A stretch of DNA of 44,616 nucleotides, taken from Geobacteraceae bacterium (lineage in GTDB: Bacteria; Desulfobacterota; Desulfuromonadia; Geobacterales; Pseudopelobacteraceae). Both the position numbers and the translations under genes were made by a program. This document shows, piece after piece, positions 36,991 to 44,461 of this stretch. The notes below the pieces were generated by a model. The model saw only the letters and a program-made list of their open reading frames with translations. It had not been told where the DNA came from and ran no database searches. Where the stretch lies: NCBI GenBank assembly GCA_025355965.1, contig JANXYR010000004.1, positions 1 through 44,616 on the forward strand, in the 5' to 3' direction. Within the stretch, counting starts at the first letter, position 1. Every line of letters begins with the position of its first letter.

Positions 36991-37326
36991 GAGCGGATCC
37001 CCTCAGTAGGCGAAGTTGTTTTGGCTAGATTATATATCTGCCGATATTGTTTGGATTCAAAGAGTGCTGCTATTTCTGACCACTGTAGACTATTTACTGT
37101 ATATCCGCGTAATAAATATTTTTATGGCCGGCAATAACAGCAATTTATAATTCTAAAAGCTAACAGAGCTCCTGAATAAACGAGGCAACAGGCCAACGGA
37201 TTAAGCACCCATCAATGTCCCATATAATGATGGACAAAATGTGTTTGTAAATTTTTTTTATGAGGGGTATCATGGGGCTGGCATAATGTGTTTATAGTTG
37301 TCAACGCTCATTGAAGGGGGTGTGTT
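36991..37326. other. Gene-free stretch between divergent genes
   Basis: 336 bases. It holds the upstream regions of the radical SAM gene (reverse) and the FlaG-like gene (forward), and is AT-rich at 37100-37270. CTGGCATAATGTGTTTA near 37278 superficially resembles a sigma-54 -24 box but lacks the -12 GC. No gene or repeat was seen. Confidence 0.4.
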
Positions 37327-37794
37327 GTGTCATCAGTCATAGCTTCAGGCATAACTCAGACGCTTCCGCTGTTTTCAACCGGGAAGCCCAATGCTTCTGC
37401 TCAGGAGGAGAAGGTAGCCAGCCCTTCGACTGCGGCTCTAACCAAAGAGAGTAGGCCAGCTCCAGCGGACACTATCAGTATATCCTCTCAGTTGAGACAA
37501 ACAATAAATGATGTAAAAAAAGAACCCGTAAAAAAGGTAGAGACAAGCAAAGAAAACAGTGGCGAGAAATCCGACGAGGTGATGCCAAAAGTAAAGGCGG
37601 ATAAAGAAAACAGCAACGAGAAACCCGACGGGGTAATGTCAAAAGTGCAATTTACCTATGATATGAAAGGTGATTTAAGTGTAAGGTACATGGATGCTTC
37701 CAACCATCTTATCTATCAGGTACCTTCTGAGCTCATGTTGCGTTTAAAGGAAGCTGAGTCTAAATCAGAATCATCCGTGAATACAAAGGCATAG
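37327..37794 (+). CDS. FlaG-like small protein with a tandem 18-residue repeat
   Basis: 155 residues. The C-terminal 45 residues (VQFTYDMKGDLSVRYMDA, then IYQVPSELMLRLKEAE) match the FlaG pattern of beta-strand plus helix. The N-terminus is polar with ADTISISSQLRQTI. Residues about 76-109 contain two repeats of about 18 residues beginning KENS and ending in a VMxKV run. The start is GTG at 37327 with GAAGGGGGT upstream. A link to flagellar filament length control is family knowledge; no flagellar genes are nearby, so a different use is possible. Confidence 0.7.
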   Translation: MSSVIASGITQTLPLFSTGKPNASAQEEKVASPSTAALTKESRPAPADTISISSQLRQTINDVKKEPVKKVETSKENSGEKSDEVMPKVKADKENSNEKPDGVMSKVQFTYDMKGDLSVRYMDASNHLIYQVPSELMLRLKEAESKSESSVNTKA

Positions 37795-37861
37795 GCGCAG
37801 AAATAACGTGATGTAAATCAATATTCCCACAGTTTGCCATTTAGGTCATAACAGACATAAA

Positions 37862-37912
37862 ACATAAACAAAAAGAGGAAACCATCAATAGGTTCCCTCT
37901 TTTTGTTTATGT
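37862..37912. terminator. Strong bidirectional terminator between convergent genes
   Basis: Arms of 22 bases (37862-37883 and 37891-37912) pair with one mismatch around a 7-base loop. Runs of A on one side and T on the other allow termination of both the FlaG-like gene and the small reverse-strand gene at 37941. Confidence 0.9.
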
Positions 37913-37940
37913 CTGACAATTCCAAGAGTTAGTTTTAGGT

Positions 37941-38267
37941 CTACTGATTCGCACTTACAACGGCATAAGCCTTTACAGCATTCTTTTGATTCTCATTTTT
38001 TACGGCGTCAGCTTTGTCACGTGCCAACTGTAAAGCTTGCTTTTCATCAGCCTTATTAGCAGTTTCTTTGGCTAAAGCACTCTTGTCATCGGCCATTTTC
38101 AATGCTTGTGCAGAAATAGTTACGGTGTCCGTTTTCGCAGCTTCTGCCGTCTTTTGTGCATCTTGAGCAACTTGAGGCACTGACGCCTGAAGATCAGTCT
38201 TGACCTGCGGGTTAACCTGAATAGGGCTAGCCAAAACACTGTTCGGAGATAAAGATGCTATAGCCAT
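37941..38267 (-). CDS. Small Ala/Lys-rich protein with DTxxISxQAL motif
   Basis: 108 residues, no signal peptide. The centre reads TDTVTISAQALKMADDKSALA, and the rest is a long amphipathic helix rich in Ala, Lys and Asp. The DTxxIS motif is shared with the convergent FlaG-like protein (ADTISISSQL). GAGGAGG precedes the ATG at 38267. No named family is recognised. The pattern of short polar start plus DTVTIS and long helix suggests a secreted or structural small protein, but that is only a guess. Confidence 0.65.
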   Translation of the reverse strand: MAIASLSPNSVLASPIQVNPQVKTDLQASVPQVAQDAQKTAEAAKTDTVTISAQALKMADDKSALAKETANKADEKQALQLARDKADAVKNENQKNAVKAYAVVSANQ

Positions 38268-38429
38268 TTTTAGACCTCCTCATACTTGTTTAAAACCCAA
38301 GCTTACATGTGCCATTCTCTGCTTATACAGAAAGTTATGCAACATATTTATTCAATGTGACGAGTACCTGTAAACCCGTCACACTCTACATACACCCGGT
38401 AATGCTGTGTACCATCAAACTGATCTCCC

Positions 38430-40361
38430 TCACCCTTTCACTTCCTGTGAACGGATCAAGGCTATACTTAGCACCTCCCTTAGCTGAGAATGATTATACG
38501 GCTTGCTGATTAATCCGGCTATATCCTTGCGGGCAATTCTGGAGGTAACCACAACATCACCAAAACCACTTGAGATGATTATCGGCAGTTCAGAATTGAA
38601 TTTTTTAAGCTCACGAAATATCTCGTAACCATCCATGACGGGCATGCCCAAATCGGTTAATACCAAAGTGATTTCTGCAGCATTCTTATGGTACAATTCC
38701 AGTGCTATCTTACCGTTTTCTGCTTCAATAACCGAGAATCCCATTTCATTCAGGATGGTTTTAGCTATAAATCTCACCTGCTCTTCATCCTCTACCAGAA
38801 GTATTGTGCCATTGCCCTGCCACGACTCCAAACGGGTTGTCTGCAACTTTGGGCTATTTCCGGAGGGGACGTTGTTCTGAACAGGCAGGTAGACCTTGAA
38901 TGTTGTGCCCTGACCAAGATGGGTAAAAATTTGCAATGCCCCTTTATGGGATGTAACAATGCCAAGTACCGCTGACATTCCAAGGCCTCTGCCGGCAAAC
39001 TTGGTTGTATAGAATGGCTCAAATATCCGTCTTTTTGTTTCATTATCCATGCCGCAGCCGTTGTCGGTGACTTCCAAACAGACATATTCACCGGGGTGGA
39101 TTGCTTTGCCCTGAAAATCATATTCTAATCGACCTTCTGATATAATTGTCTTTAACAGAGAGACAACTATTTCTCCCTGTGAATCACCAATGGCTTCAGA
39201 GGCATTAATGATAAAGTTCATAACTATCTGGCTTATTTGACTGGTGTCAGCTTTGACAAAAGGAACATCTGTCGAACTAGACAGTTTGATTACAACGTTT
39301 TTAGGCAGGGTCGCTTTCAACATTCTAACCATTTCGTCAACCAGAACTTCAATATTTACCTGAGACTGGACAATTTGTGTTTTGCCCGCATATGCTAACA
39401 TCTGACGGCATAATTCAGCAGCTCGCTCAGAAGCTAGTTCTATCCTGGAGATAAAGTCATTGTAATTTTCAGGATCAATCTTTGCCAAATAACAATTTCC
39501 AACAATAACTGACAGAATATTGTTGAAGTCATGGGCAATACCACCCGCAAGTACTCCGAGGCTCTCAAGTTTCTGAGCCTGGTGAAGTTGCTGTTCAAGT
39601 ACCAGTTTTTCTTCCTCTGCCCGCTTGCGCTCGGTGATGTCTCGCTGTATATGAACGGCCTGAACAATCTTCCCTTGTTCATCCTTGATTGGTGAGGTAA
39701 ATATTTCCACATAACGTTTTTCACCTGCAGGCGTCAAGTGAGTGTGCAACGTTGCGGCATGATCTTCATAGGCCATTGTTTCAATAAGAGGACAGAAACC
39801 ATGGGGTGGAGCACAAGGTGACGAACTATTATGCGTTACTTCATGGCATCTCCTGCCGATGATTTGTTCTATGGGAAGGTCAACCATTTTTAGAAAAGCC
39901 TTGTTAGCATCTAAAATCTGAAGCGATTTAACATCAATTATGGCGATTGAGTCAGCAATGCTGTCCAGTACAACACGGTTAAAATCGAATAATCGTTTCA
40001 GCTCCTTTGTTCGTTCTGCCACCCTCAGCTCAAGGGACTCGTTAATTAACTTGATTTTTTCCTCTGTTTTTTGTTGAGCACTAATAGTGCTTTCAGAAAG
40101 ATTGATAATGATAAATACAAAGACCGCACCGCCAAGGAACACCACACTGGTCACTATTTCAAGCGGTAAAGGTAGATTAAATAGCAGTACAACATCAAAA
40201 AGAAGGTAACCAAAGATGAAAAAGGTCATCAGATTTAGGATGACAAGCCACTTGTTTCGGTGCCCACTGCTAACATTACTACAAATTCTTTTTGCCGGAA
40301 GAAACCCCTTGAAAAGGAAGGCAGCCCCGATCAATACCAAAAGAATGGAAACATATTTCAT
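38430..40361 (-). CDS. Membrane hybrid sensor histidine kinase (PAS, HisKA, receiver)
   Basis: 643 residues. Three hydrophobic segments in the first 110 residues, a coiled coil (RVAERTKELKRLF), a PAS domain (about 125-245, with RRCHEVTHNSSSPCAPPHGF, a Cys-rich insert typical of PAS4-like domains), a HisKA (phosphoacceptor His in GGIAHDFNNILSV), an ATPase (NASEAIGDSQGE, GRGLGMSAVLG) and a C-terminal receiver (about 520-640) with Asp in LVLTDLGMPVMDG. No separate regulator is adjacent. The signal is unknown. Confidence 0.93.
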   Translation of the reverse strand: MKYVSILLVLIGAAFLFKGFLPAKRICSNVSSGHRNKWLVILNLMTFFIFGYLLFDVVLLFNLPLPLEIVTSVVFLGGAVFVFIIINLSESTISAQQKTEEKIKLINESLELRVAERTKELKRLFDFNRVVLDSIADSIAIIDVKSLQILDANKAFLKMVDLPIEQIIGRRCHEVTHNSSSPCAPPHGFCPLIETMAYEDHAATLHTHLTPAGEKRYVEIFTSPIKDEQGKIVQAVHIQRDITERKRAEEEKLVLEQQLHQAQKLESLGVLAGGIAHDFNNILSVIVGNCYLAKIDPENYNDFISRIELASERAAELCRQMLAYAGKTQIVQSQVNIEVLVDEMVRMLKATLPKNVVIKLSSSTDVPFVKADTSQISQIVMNFIINASEAIGDSQGEIVVSLLKTIISEGRLEYDFQGKAIHPGEYVCLEVTDNGCGMDNETKRRIFEPFYTTKFAGRGLGMSAVLGIVTSHKGALQIFTHLGQGTTFKVYLPVQNNVPSGNSPKLQTTRLESWQGNGTILLVEDEEQVRFIAKTILNEMGFSVIEAENGKIALELYHKNAAEITLVLTDLGMPVMDGYEIFRELKKFNSELPIIISSGFGDVVVTSRIARKDIAGLISKPYNHSQLREVLSIALIRSQEVKG

Positions 40362-40685
40362 CTTCGATCCTTGTGCACAATTTATGTAAACAACTAATTA
40401 TCCATAATATTTTAGTGATTTTCGGATTGTAGCTGTTCTTTGAAGTTCTATACACTGTCACAATGCTAATTTCAAGAATATCAGCCACACATAACTGGTT
40501 GGGCGGTCTTCCAGCCCTAGGAACGTTGCCGTATACTTGATTTAAAGCCAATTAGCTTCGATCACTCGAGCATCTGTCCAGTAAAAGAACGGCCTGATTG
40601 CTCAGGCCATTCTGTCAATACACCATGCCGTCAGCTCCAACCTTTTTGATGTTTTAACGCCACCCGGGCGCTAGTATGCATCTCC
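40362..40685. other. Gene-free stretch with a terminator
   Basis: 324 bases holding the upstream region of the hybrid kinase and the end of the lipoprotein operon. Apart from the hairpin listed at 40582-40608, nothing coding or structured was seen. Confidence 0.4.
40582..40608 (-). terminator. Intrinsic terminator of the TlpA-lipoprotein unit
   Basis: GGCCTGA (40591-40597) pairs exactly with TCAGGCC (40602-40608) around TTGC. On the reverse strand it is followed by GTTCTTTTACT, giving a short T-rich tail. Confidence 0.65.
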
Positions 40686-41036
40686 TCAACAGTTTGCTAC
40701 TACATTGATGTCATACCCATTGCGACGGAAGGCTACTTTCAGCGCTGCACGCTGTTCCTTAGTCATACCATCCAGAGAAGCCATCAGGCGTTCCTTGACC
40801 TTCTTGGAAGCACAGATGCTGTCTTTCAGCTCATTTTGTATCGCATTTGGCAATTTTGAATCACTGGCTATCTTATCCATATCGCCGGAGTCACAGAGAA
40901 CACGTTTCAACTCAGGTCCGTTACTAGTGACGTAGAAATGCTTGGCATCTTTATATATCATAAAATTATTCGAGCTACAGCCTCCCGTCAGCAGTGCCAA
41001 AACTACAATGGCTACATACGTTAGTATTAGTTTCAT
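40686..41036 (-). CDS. Small lipoprotein of unknown function
   Basis: 116 residues. The start MKLILTYVAIVVLALLTGGC is a lipoprotein signal with the lipobox LTGGC (Cys20 would be acylated). The mature part has KDAKHFYVTSNGPELKR and several cysteines (CDSGD, DSICASKK, NVVANC). The region ERLMASLDGMTKEQRAALKVAFRRNGY is helical. It lies four bases after the TlpA-like gene on the same strand and is probably co-transcribed. The function is not recognisable. Confidence 0.75.
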   Translation of the reverse strand: MKLILTYVAIVVLALLTGGCSSNNFMIYKDAKHFYVTSNGPELKRVLCDSGDMDKIASDSKLPNAIQNELKDSICASKKVKERLMASLDGMTKEQRAALKVAFRRNGYDINVVANC

Positions 41037-41040
41037 ACCG

Positions 41041-41550
41041 TTAGCGTCCTTTCAGATAAAATAGGATCTTACTCTTCACCTGAGGGGAGTTCCAATCGAT
41101 CCCCCCAAGAATCTTTTCTCGCACTACACCGTTTCGGTCTACAATTAAGCTGATCGGTTGTCCAAACAGGCCATAGACATCAAAGTAGACGTCATTATTA
41201 ATGTCCATAAGATTGGTATATTCGACCTTGAGCTTGGCCACCAACTCCTGCACCGGTTTTGCGGAGGGGTCAAGGGCGATGCCCAGCACCACCAATCCCT
41301 GGCTCTTGAATTCCCGCTGAAGTTCAATGAGTGAGGGGATTTCTTCCAGGCAGGGACCACAGGTCGTAGACCAGAAGTTCAGGAGCACCACCTTACCTCG
41401 ATAGTTCGACAGACTGACCTTGTTCCCGTGCAGATCCTTGAGGGTAAATTCCGGGGCCGGAGTATTAATTTTCACGGCAATGGCCGGTATTACAGCTATT
41501 CCTACCAGTAGAAAGAAACTACAGAACAGAATACCGCAGATTCGACGCAT
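41041..41550 (-). CDS. TlpA/ResA-like thioredoxin-fold protein
   Basis: 169 residues with an N-terminal signal or anchor segment (MRRICGILFCSFFLLVGIAV) and a thioredoxin domain in which WSTTCGPCLEEIPSL carries the CxxC active site. PEFTLKDLHGNKVSLSNYRGK is the typical AhpC/TSA-like start. It would act in the periplasm in thiol redox, such as cytochrome c maturation or disulfide reduction. The lipoprotein gene follows directly. No ccm genes are nearby. Confidence 0.92.
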   Translation of the reverse strand: MRRICGILFCSFFLLVGIAVIPAIAVKINTPAPEFTLKDLHGNKVSLSNYRGKVVLLNFWSTTCGPCLEEIPSLIELQREFKSQGLVVLGIALDPSAKPVQELVAKLKVEYTNLMDINNDVYFDVYGLFGQPISLIVDRNGVVREKILGGIDWNSPQVKSKILFYLKGR

Positions 41551-41775
41551 AAGATTGCTCCTTATTTTAACAAAATTATGTTTAGAATAGCATTATTCTA
41601 TGAATTTATGGCACAAAAAATTATCTAATTACAACATCTTATGCTTTTGATTTGCACTACGACGGCGCCGACGGCGTTTGTTATAAAAATATGGTAGCAG
41701 ACCGAAATCATTAAGTTTGGATTGTTTCAGTTTAAACGTGGGAGGTCAATGTGAAAGCGTGTAAGCAAAAAAAAA

Positions 41776-41800
41776 CGGTAACTTGACAGACAAGTTATCG
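41776..41800 (-). terminator. Intrinsic terminator on the reverse strand
   Basis: CGGTAACTTG (41776-41785) pairs with CAAGTTATCG (41791-41800), with one G.T pair. Read from the reverse strand, the hairpin is followed by nine T. It follows the 36-base element at 41817-41852. Confidence 0.8.
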
Positions 41801-41816
41801 GATTCATGTAAATTGT

Positions 41817-41852
41817 CGTCCCCTGGCAGACTCACTTAGAACTTTTCCCAGT
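41817..41852 (-). repeat. 36-base repeat, copy A
   Basis: It matches the sequence at 44186-44221 at about 30 of 36 positions, in the same orientation. Read from the reverse strand, both contain AAAAGTTCTAAGTG and then a small hairpin GTCn-GCCA-GGGAC (GTCTGCCAGGGGAC here). Both copies are followed on the reverse strand by an intrinsic terminator. It may be part of a conserved RNA 3' end, a mobile-element end or a dispersed repeat. Confidence 0.75.
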
Positions 41853-42130
41853 GAATAAAAGAAAACCTAATACCACATTGAATGGCATGGAATAAAGTCC
41901 AATCATTGGCGTCCAGAACGGCTGAGAGAACAGTGGGGTCAGCGCTGTTTCGCTTTGTTGGTCGTACTGTACTCTTGCTATAATCCGGGCTTTGTTAAAT
42001 GGCAGGTTAGCCCCTCGAAGGTTCTTTCTGGCAATTACACAAAACTGACCCTGTAAAAATATCAAAAATTGCACCTACTAATAAGGGCAAATTTTGTATA
42101 TTTTCAATTAAAGAGTAAGAAGCGGTTTGC
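41853..42130. other. Non-genic stretch 3' of the MocR gene
   Basis: Part of the 580-base gap 41551-42130. An 80-codon reverse-strand frame (41832-42074, MQFLIFLQGQFCVI onward) lies here, but it has no recognisable family, a poor ribosome site and ends inside the repeat, so I doubt it is a gene. On the reverse strand the segment from about 42050 to 41920 carries GGGTCAG and CTGACCC ends that could pair. This may be a degraded mobile element. Confidence 0.35.
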
Positions 42131-43522
42131 TCAGCAGATTTGGGAGAGTATGGCAATACCTTGCTCAATCTCGCTGCTATTCATCCCGCCGAAGCCGAGC
42201 AGCAATGTCGTAGCTTCGGGTTGGCCAACGACGTGAAATTCGGAAAACGGAAAAAGCTGAATCCCTTTTTGTCGTGCTCGATCTATGATCTCCGCTTCGC
42301 TGTGCAACGTGTCAGGCAACATCAGAACGACATGGAGTCCTGCGCCATGACCGATAACAACAGCCCGTTTGCCGAAGTGTGTTTCAACTGATCGCAGCAG
42401 GATATCGTGTTTCTTTTTATAGATCATGCGCATCCGTCGTATATGGCGCTCCCAGTGTCCCTGCTCCATGAAATTCGCCATGGTTCTCTGTTCAAGCAAC
42501 GATACTGAGGAAAAATAAGTCCGGTAAAGTTGGTGGTAGGTTGCAAGCAATGAGTAGGGTAGCACCATGTAGCTCAAACGGAGTGCCGGGGAGAGTATTT
42601 TTGAGAATGTTCCCGAATAGATAATGTTTCCGGTTGGGCGCAACCCTTGTAAAGACGGTATGGGCTTGCCATGGTAGCGAAGTTCGCTGTCATAATCGTC
42701 TTCGATGATGGACTTGCCACCGGATTCTGCCCATTCAATCAATGCAAGCCGGTTAGCAACCGGCATCACGTAACCCAAGGGCAACTGGTGTGAGGGGGTA
42801 ACGTAGGCGATGGTGCTATTACTGGCCTTGAGATAGTCCAGGTCAATCCCACCCAACCCGACAGGGACAGGGAATATGGCATATGAATGGCTATGAAATA
42901 CGGAACGTGGCAGGTGGTAACCAGGATTCTCGACAGCTACTACGGAGTGACTTTCCTTCAGTATATGCGAGACAATATCGAGGCTCTGCTGAAGTCCGGC
43001 GCAGATAACAATCTGATTCGGGTCGCAGATCACTCCGCGTGATCGTTCCAAATAACTTTGAATAGAGCAACGTAATTCCCAGTCTCCTTGGGGATCGCCA
43101 TACTGTACAAGCTGATGGCTGTTTCGGCGCAGGCTATCAACAAAACATTTTCGCCAAAGTTCCGTGGGAAAACTTTCCGGATCGAGACGGGCAGGATGGA
43201 AATCATAGGTAAAAACAGAAGGAGGGCCTGGGAGATAATCGTTTTTACCAGGTTTACCGGATATCGATTGTGGCAAAACATCCTGAATAAGTGCCGACAC
43301 AAAATACCCGCTGCGAGGTTTACTATATAGGTATCCTTCAGCGTAAAGCTCCTGATAGGCCCCATCAACTGTGTTGCGACTGGCTGAAAGTTCGATGGCC
43401 ATATCCCTAACTGATGGCAGTCTGGAATCGGCAGGCAGCTTGCCTGAAAGGATGTGCTCTCTGATCTGATTATAGAGCTGTTTGTATAACGGAACAGGAT
43501 CAATATTATTCAGGATGAACAT
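42131..43522 (-). CDS. MocR/PdxR-type GntR regulator with aminotransferase domain
   Basis: 463 residues. A GntR winged helix (about 5-75: VPLYKQLYNQIREHIL, SVRDMAIELSASRNTVDGAYQEL) joined to a class I aminotransferase-like domain. The PLP lysine would be the Lys in GTFSKILSPALRLSYMV, and the acidic cofactor residue is in IIEDDYDSELRYHG. Such regulators sense PLP or amino compounds. I chose ATG 43522 (GGGAGCGAC upstream) over ATG 43537. It is divergent from the flavin protein at 43694, its likely target. Confidence 0.92.
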   Translation of the reverse strand: MFILNNIDPVPLYKQLYNQIREHILSGKLPADSRLPSVRDMAIELSASRNTVDGAYQELYAEGYLYSKPRSGYFVSALIQDVLPQSISGKPGKNDYLPGPPSVFTYDFHPARLDPESFPTELWRKCFVDSLRRNSHQLVQYGDPQGDWELRCSIQSYLERSRGVICDPNQIVICAGLQQSLDIVSHILKESHSVVAVENPGYHLPRSVFHSHSYAIFPVPVGLGGIDLDYLKASNSTIAYVTPSHQLPLGYVMPVANRLALIEWAESGGKSIIEDDYDSELRYHGKPIPSLQGLRPTGNIIYSGTFSKILSPALRLSYMVLPYSLLATYHQLYRTYFSSVSLLEQRTMANFMEQGHWERHIRRMRMIYKKKHDILLRSVETHFGKRAVVIGHGAGLHVVLMLPDTLHSEAEIIDRARQKGIQLFPFSEFHVVGQPEATTLLLGFGGMNSSEIEQGIAILSQIC

Positions 43523-43693
43523 GTCGCTCCCAGTCATCTCAACGAACTTTTGCCGAAGGAAGTTTAGGCTAACGGCTGTACTGATGTCAAAGCAAAATTG
43601 GCCCCATGCTTATTAAAGAAACAGCCATTAACAATGGTGGCAATGACGTAAACCAAAGCTGCATTACAGCACAAACCACAGGAGGTAATCACA

Positions 43694-44065
43694 ATGATTT
43701 CGGAAAAATTACTGGAAATTATGAAAGAGGATGGAGTGGTTGCAATTGCAACCTTGGGGGAGGATGGGCCGCATATGGTCAATACCTGGAACAGTTATCT
43801 GAGAACCACCGAAGATGGTCGCATTTTGATCCCTGCCGGTTACATGTATCGTACGGAGGCGAACATTGCTTTCAACCCGGAAGTATTAATAACCTTGGGG
43901 AGCAGCAAGGTCAAAGGCCTAAATGGACCTGGTGCAGGTTTTCTGATCAAGGGGAAGGCACAATTTGTAACCTCTGGTCCGGACTTTGATGTTCTCAAGG
44001 CAAAATTTGCATGGCTACGTGCCACAATGGCAGTTACCATCGAATCTGCCACTCAGACTTGGTAA
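43694..44065 (+). CDS. Pyridoxamine 5'-phosphate oxidase-like flavin split-barrel protein
   Basis: 123 residues starting MISEKLLEIMKEDGVVAIATLG and continuing DGPHMVNTWNSYLR, then GRILIPAGYMYRTEANIAFN, the FMN-binding split-barrel pattern of PNPOx-like proteins. AGGAGGTAATCACA precedes the ATG. It sits divergent from the MocR regulator across 171 bases, the arrangement expected if PLP-type sensing controls it. It ends before a strong terminator at 44141. It is too short for a true PdxH; the substrate is unknown. Confidence 0.88.
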   Translation: MISEKLLEIMKEDGVVAIATLGEDGPHMVNTWNSYLRTTEDGRILIPAGYMYRTEANIAFNPEVLITLGSSKVKGLNGPGAGFLIKGKAQFVTSGPDFDVLKAKFAWLRATMAVTIESATQTW

Positions 44066-44140
44066 CTTTGACACAGCGAAAAAACAGTACGTTTATTCAC
44101 TCGCAGAATTTATATGCTTTGGCAAAAAGGTCGCTCAATA

Positions 44141-44177
44141 AAAAATGGGTTACAGATATTTTCTGTAACCCATTTTT
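44141..44177. terminator. Strong bidirectional terminator
   Basis: A 16-base perfect stem (44141-44156 with 44162-44177), A-rich on one side and T-rich on the other. It stops the flavin-protein gene from the left and the reverse-strand peptide transcript from the right. Confidence 0.9.
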
Positions 44178-44185
44178 ATATTTGG

Positions 44186-44221
44186 CGTCCCTTGGCGGAC
44201 ACACTTAGAACTTTTAGCAGT
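44186..44221 (-). repeat. 36-base repeat, copy B
   Basis: The second copy of the element at 41817-41852. Its right edge includes the stop codon of the small peptide frame (44214-44216). Read from the reverse strand it contains GTCC-GCCAAG-GGAC, a small hairpin whose bases differ from copy A in a way that keeps most of the pairing. A terminator follows. Confidence 0.75.
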
Positions 44222-44444
44222 ATTGAGACGGGTGGTTATTTATAACGCAAGTACCTACCTTACCGGCTCCGCATGTGTGACACCCAGCAAAACTTTTTTT
44301 CCCATAATTTTGGATTTCAAATGGTGCCTCTCAAGAGAAACCATCCTCGGACAGAATATTCATTTCAGCAGGTTTAACGCCAAAAGCCTGACCGGCCGGT
44401 TTTGAGGCCGATCTTGGCGCTAGTTGGACATTATTCTTTCTCAC
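44214..44444 (-). CDS. Cys-rich small peptide frame with one in-frame TGA (possible selenocysteine)
   Basis: Read from GTG 44444 (no good ribosome site) or ATG 44363, the frame gives a polar start, then MNILSEDGFS, TGA at 44331-44333, then EAPFEIQNYGKKSFAGCHTC, followed by GAGKVGTCVINNHPSQYC and TAA. The text on both sides of TGA looks like one protein, with four Cys (CxxC, TC, YC-end), and lies 17 bases after an aroE-like gene. TGA could encode selenocysteine, or it could be a nonsense mutation. I see no convincing bacterial SECIS hairpin just after TGA. I am unsure whether it is translated. Confidence 0.4.
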
Positions 44445-44461
44445 TCAACTAGTTACATAAC

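Noticed and set aside
37270..37300. Sigma-54 promoter before the FlaG-like gene
   Set aside because: The -24 GG is present, but the -12 GC is absent.
41832..42074. 80-codon reverse-strand frame near the MocR gene
   Set aside because: No recognisable family, poor ribosome site, ends inside the 36-base repeat; more likely spacer or degraded DNA.
44331..44380. SECIS hairpin after the TGA of the small peptide
   Set aside because: Only a weak, AT-rich five-pair stem was seen; not enough to support selenocysteine insertion by itself.
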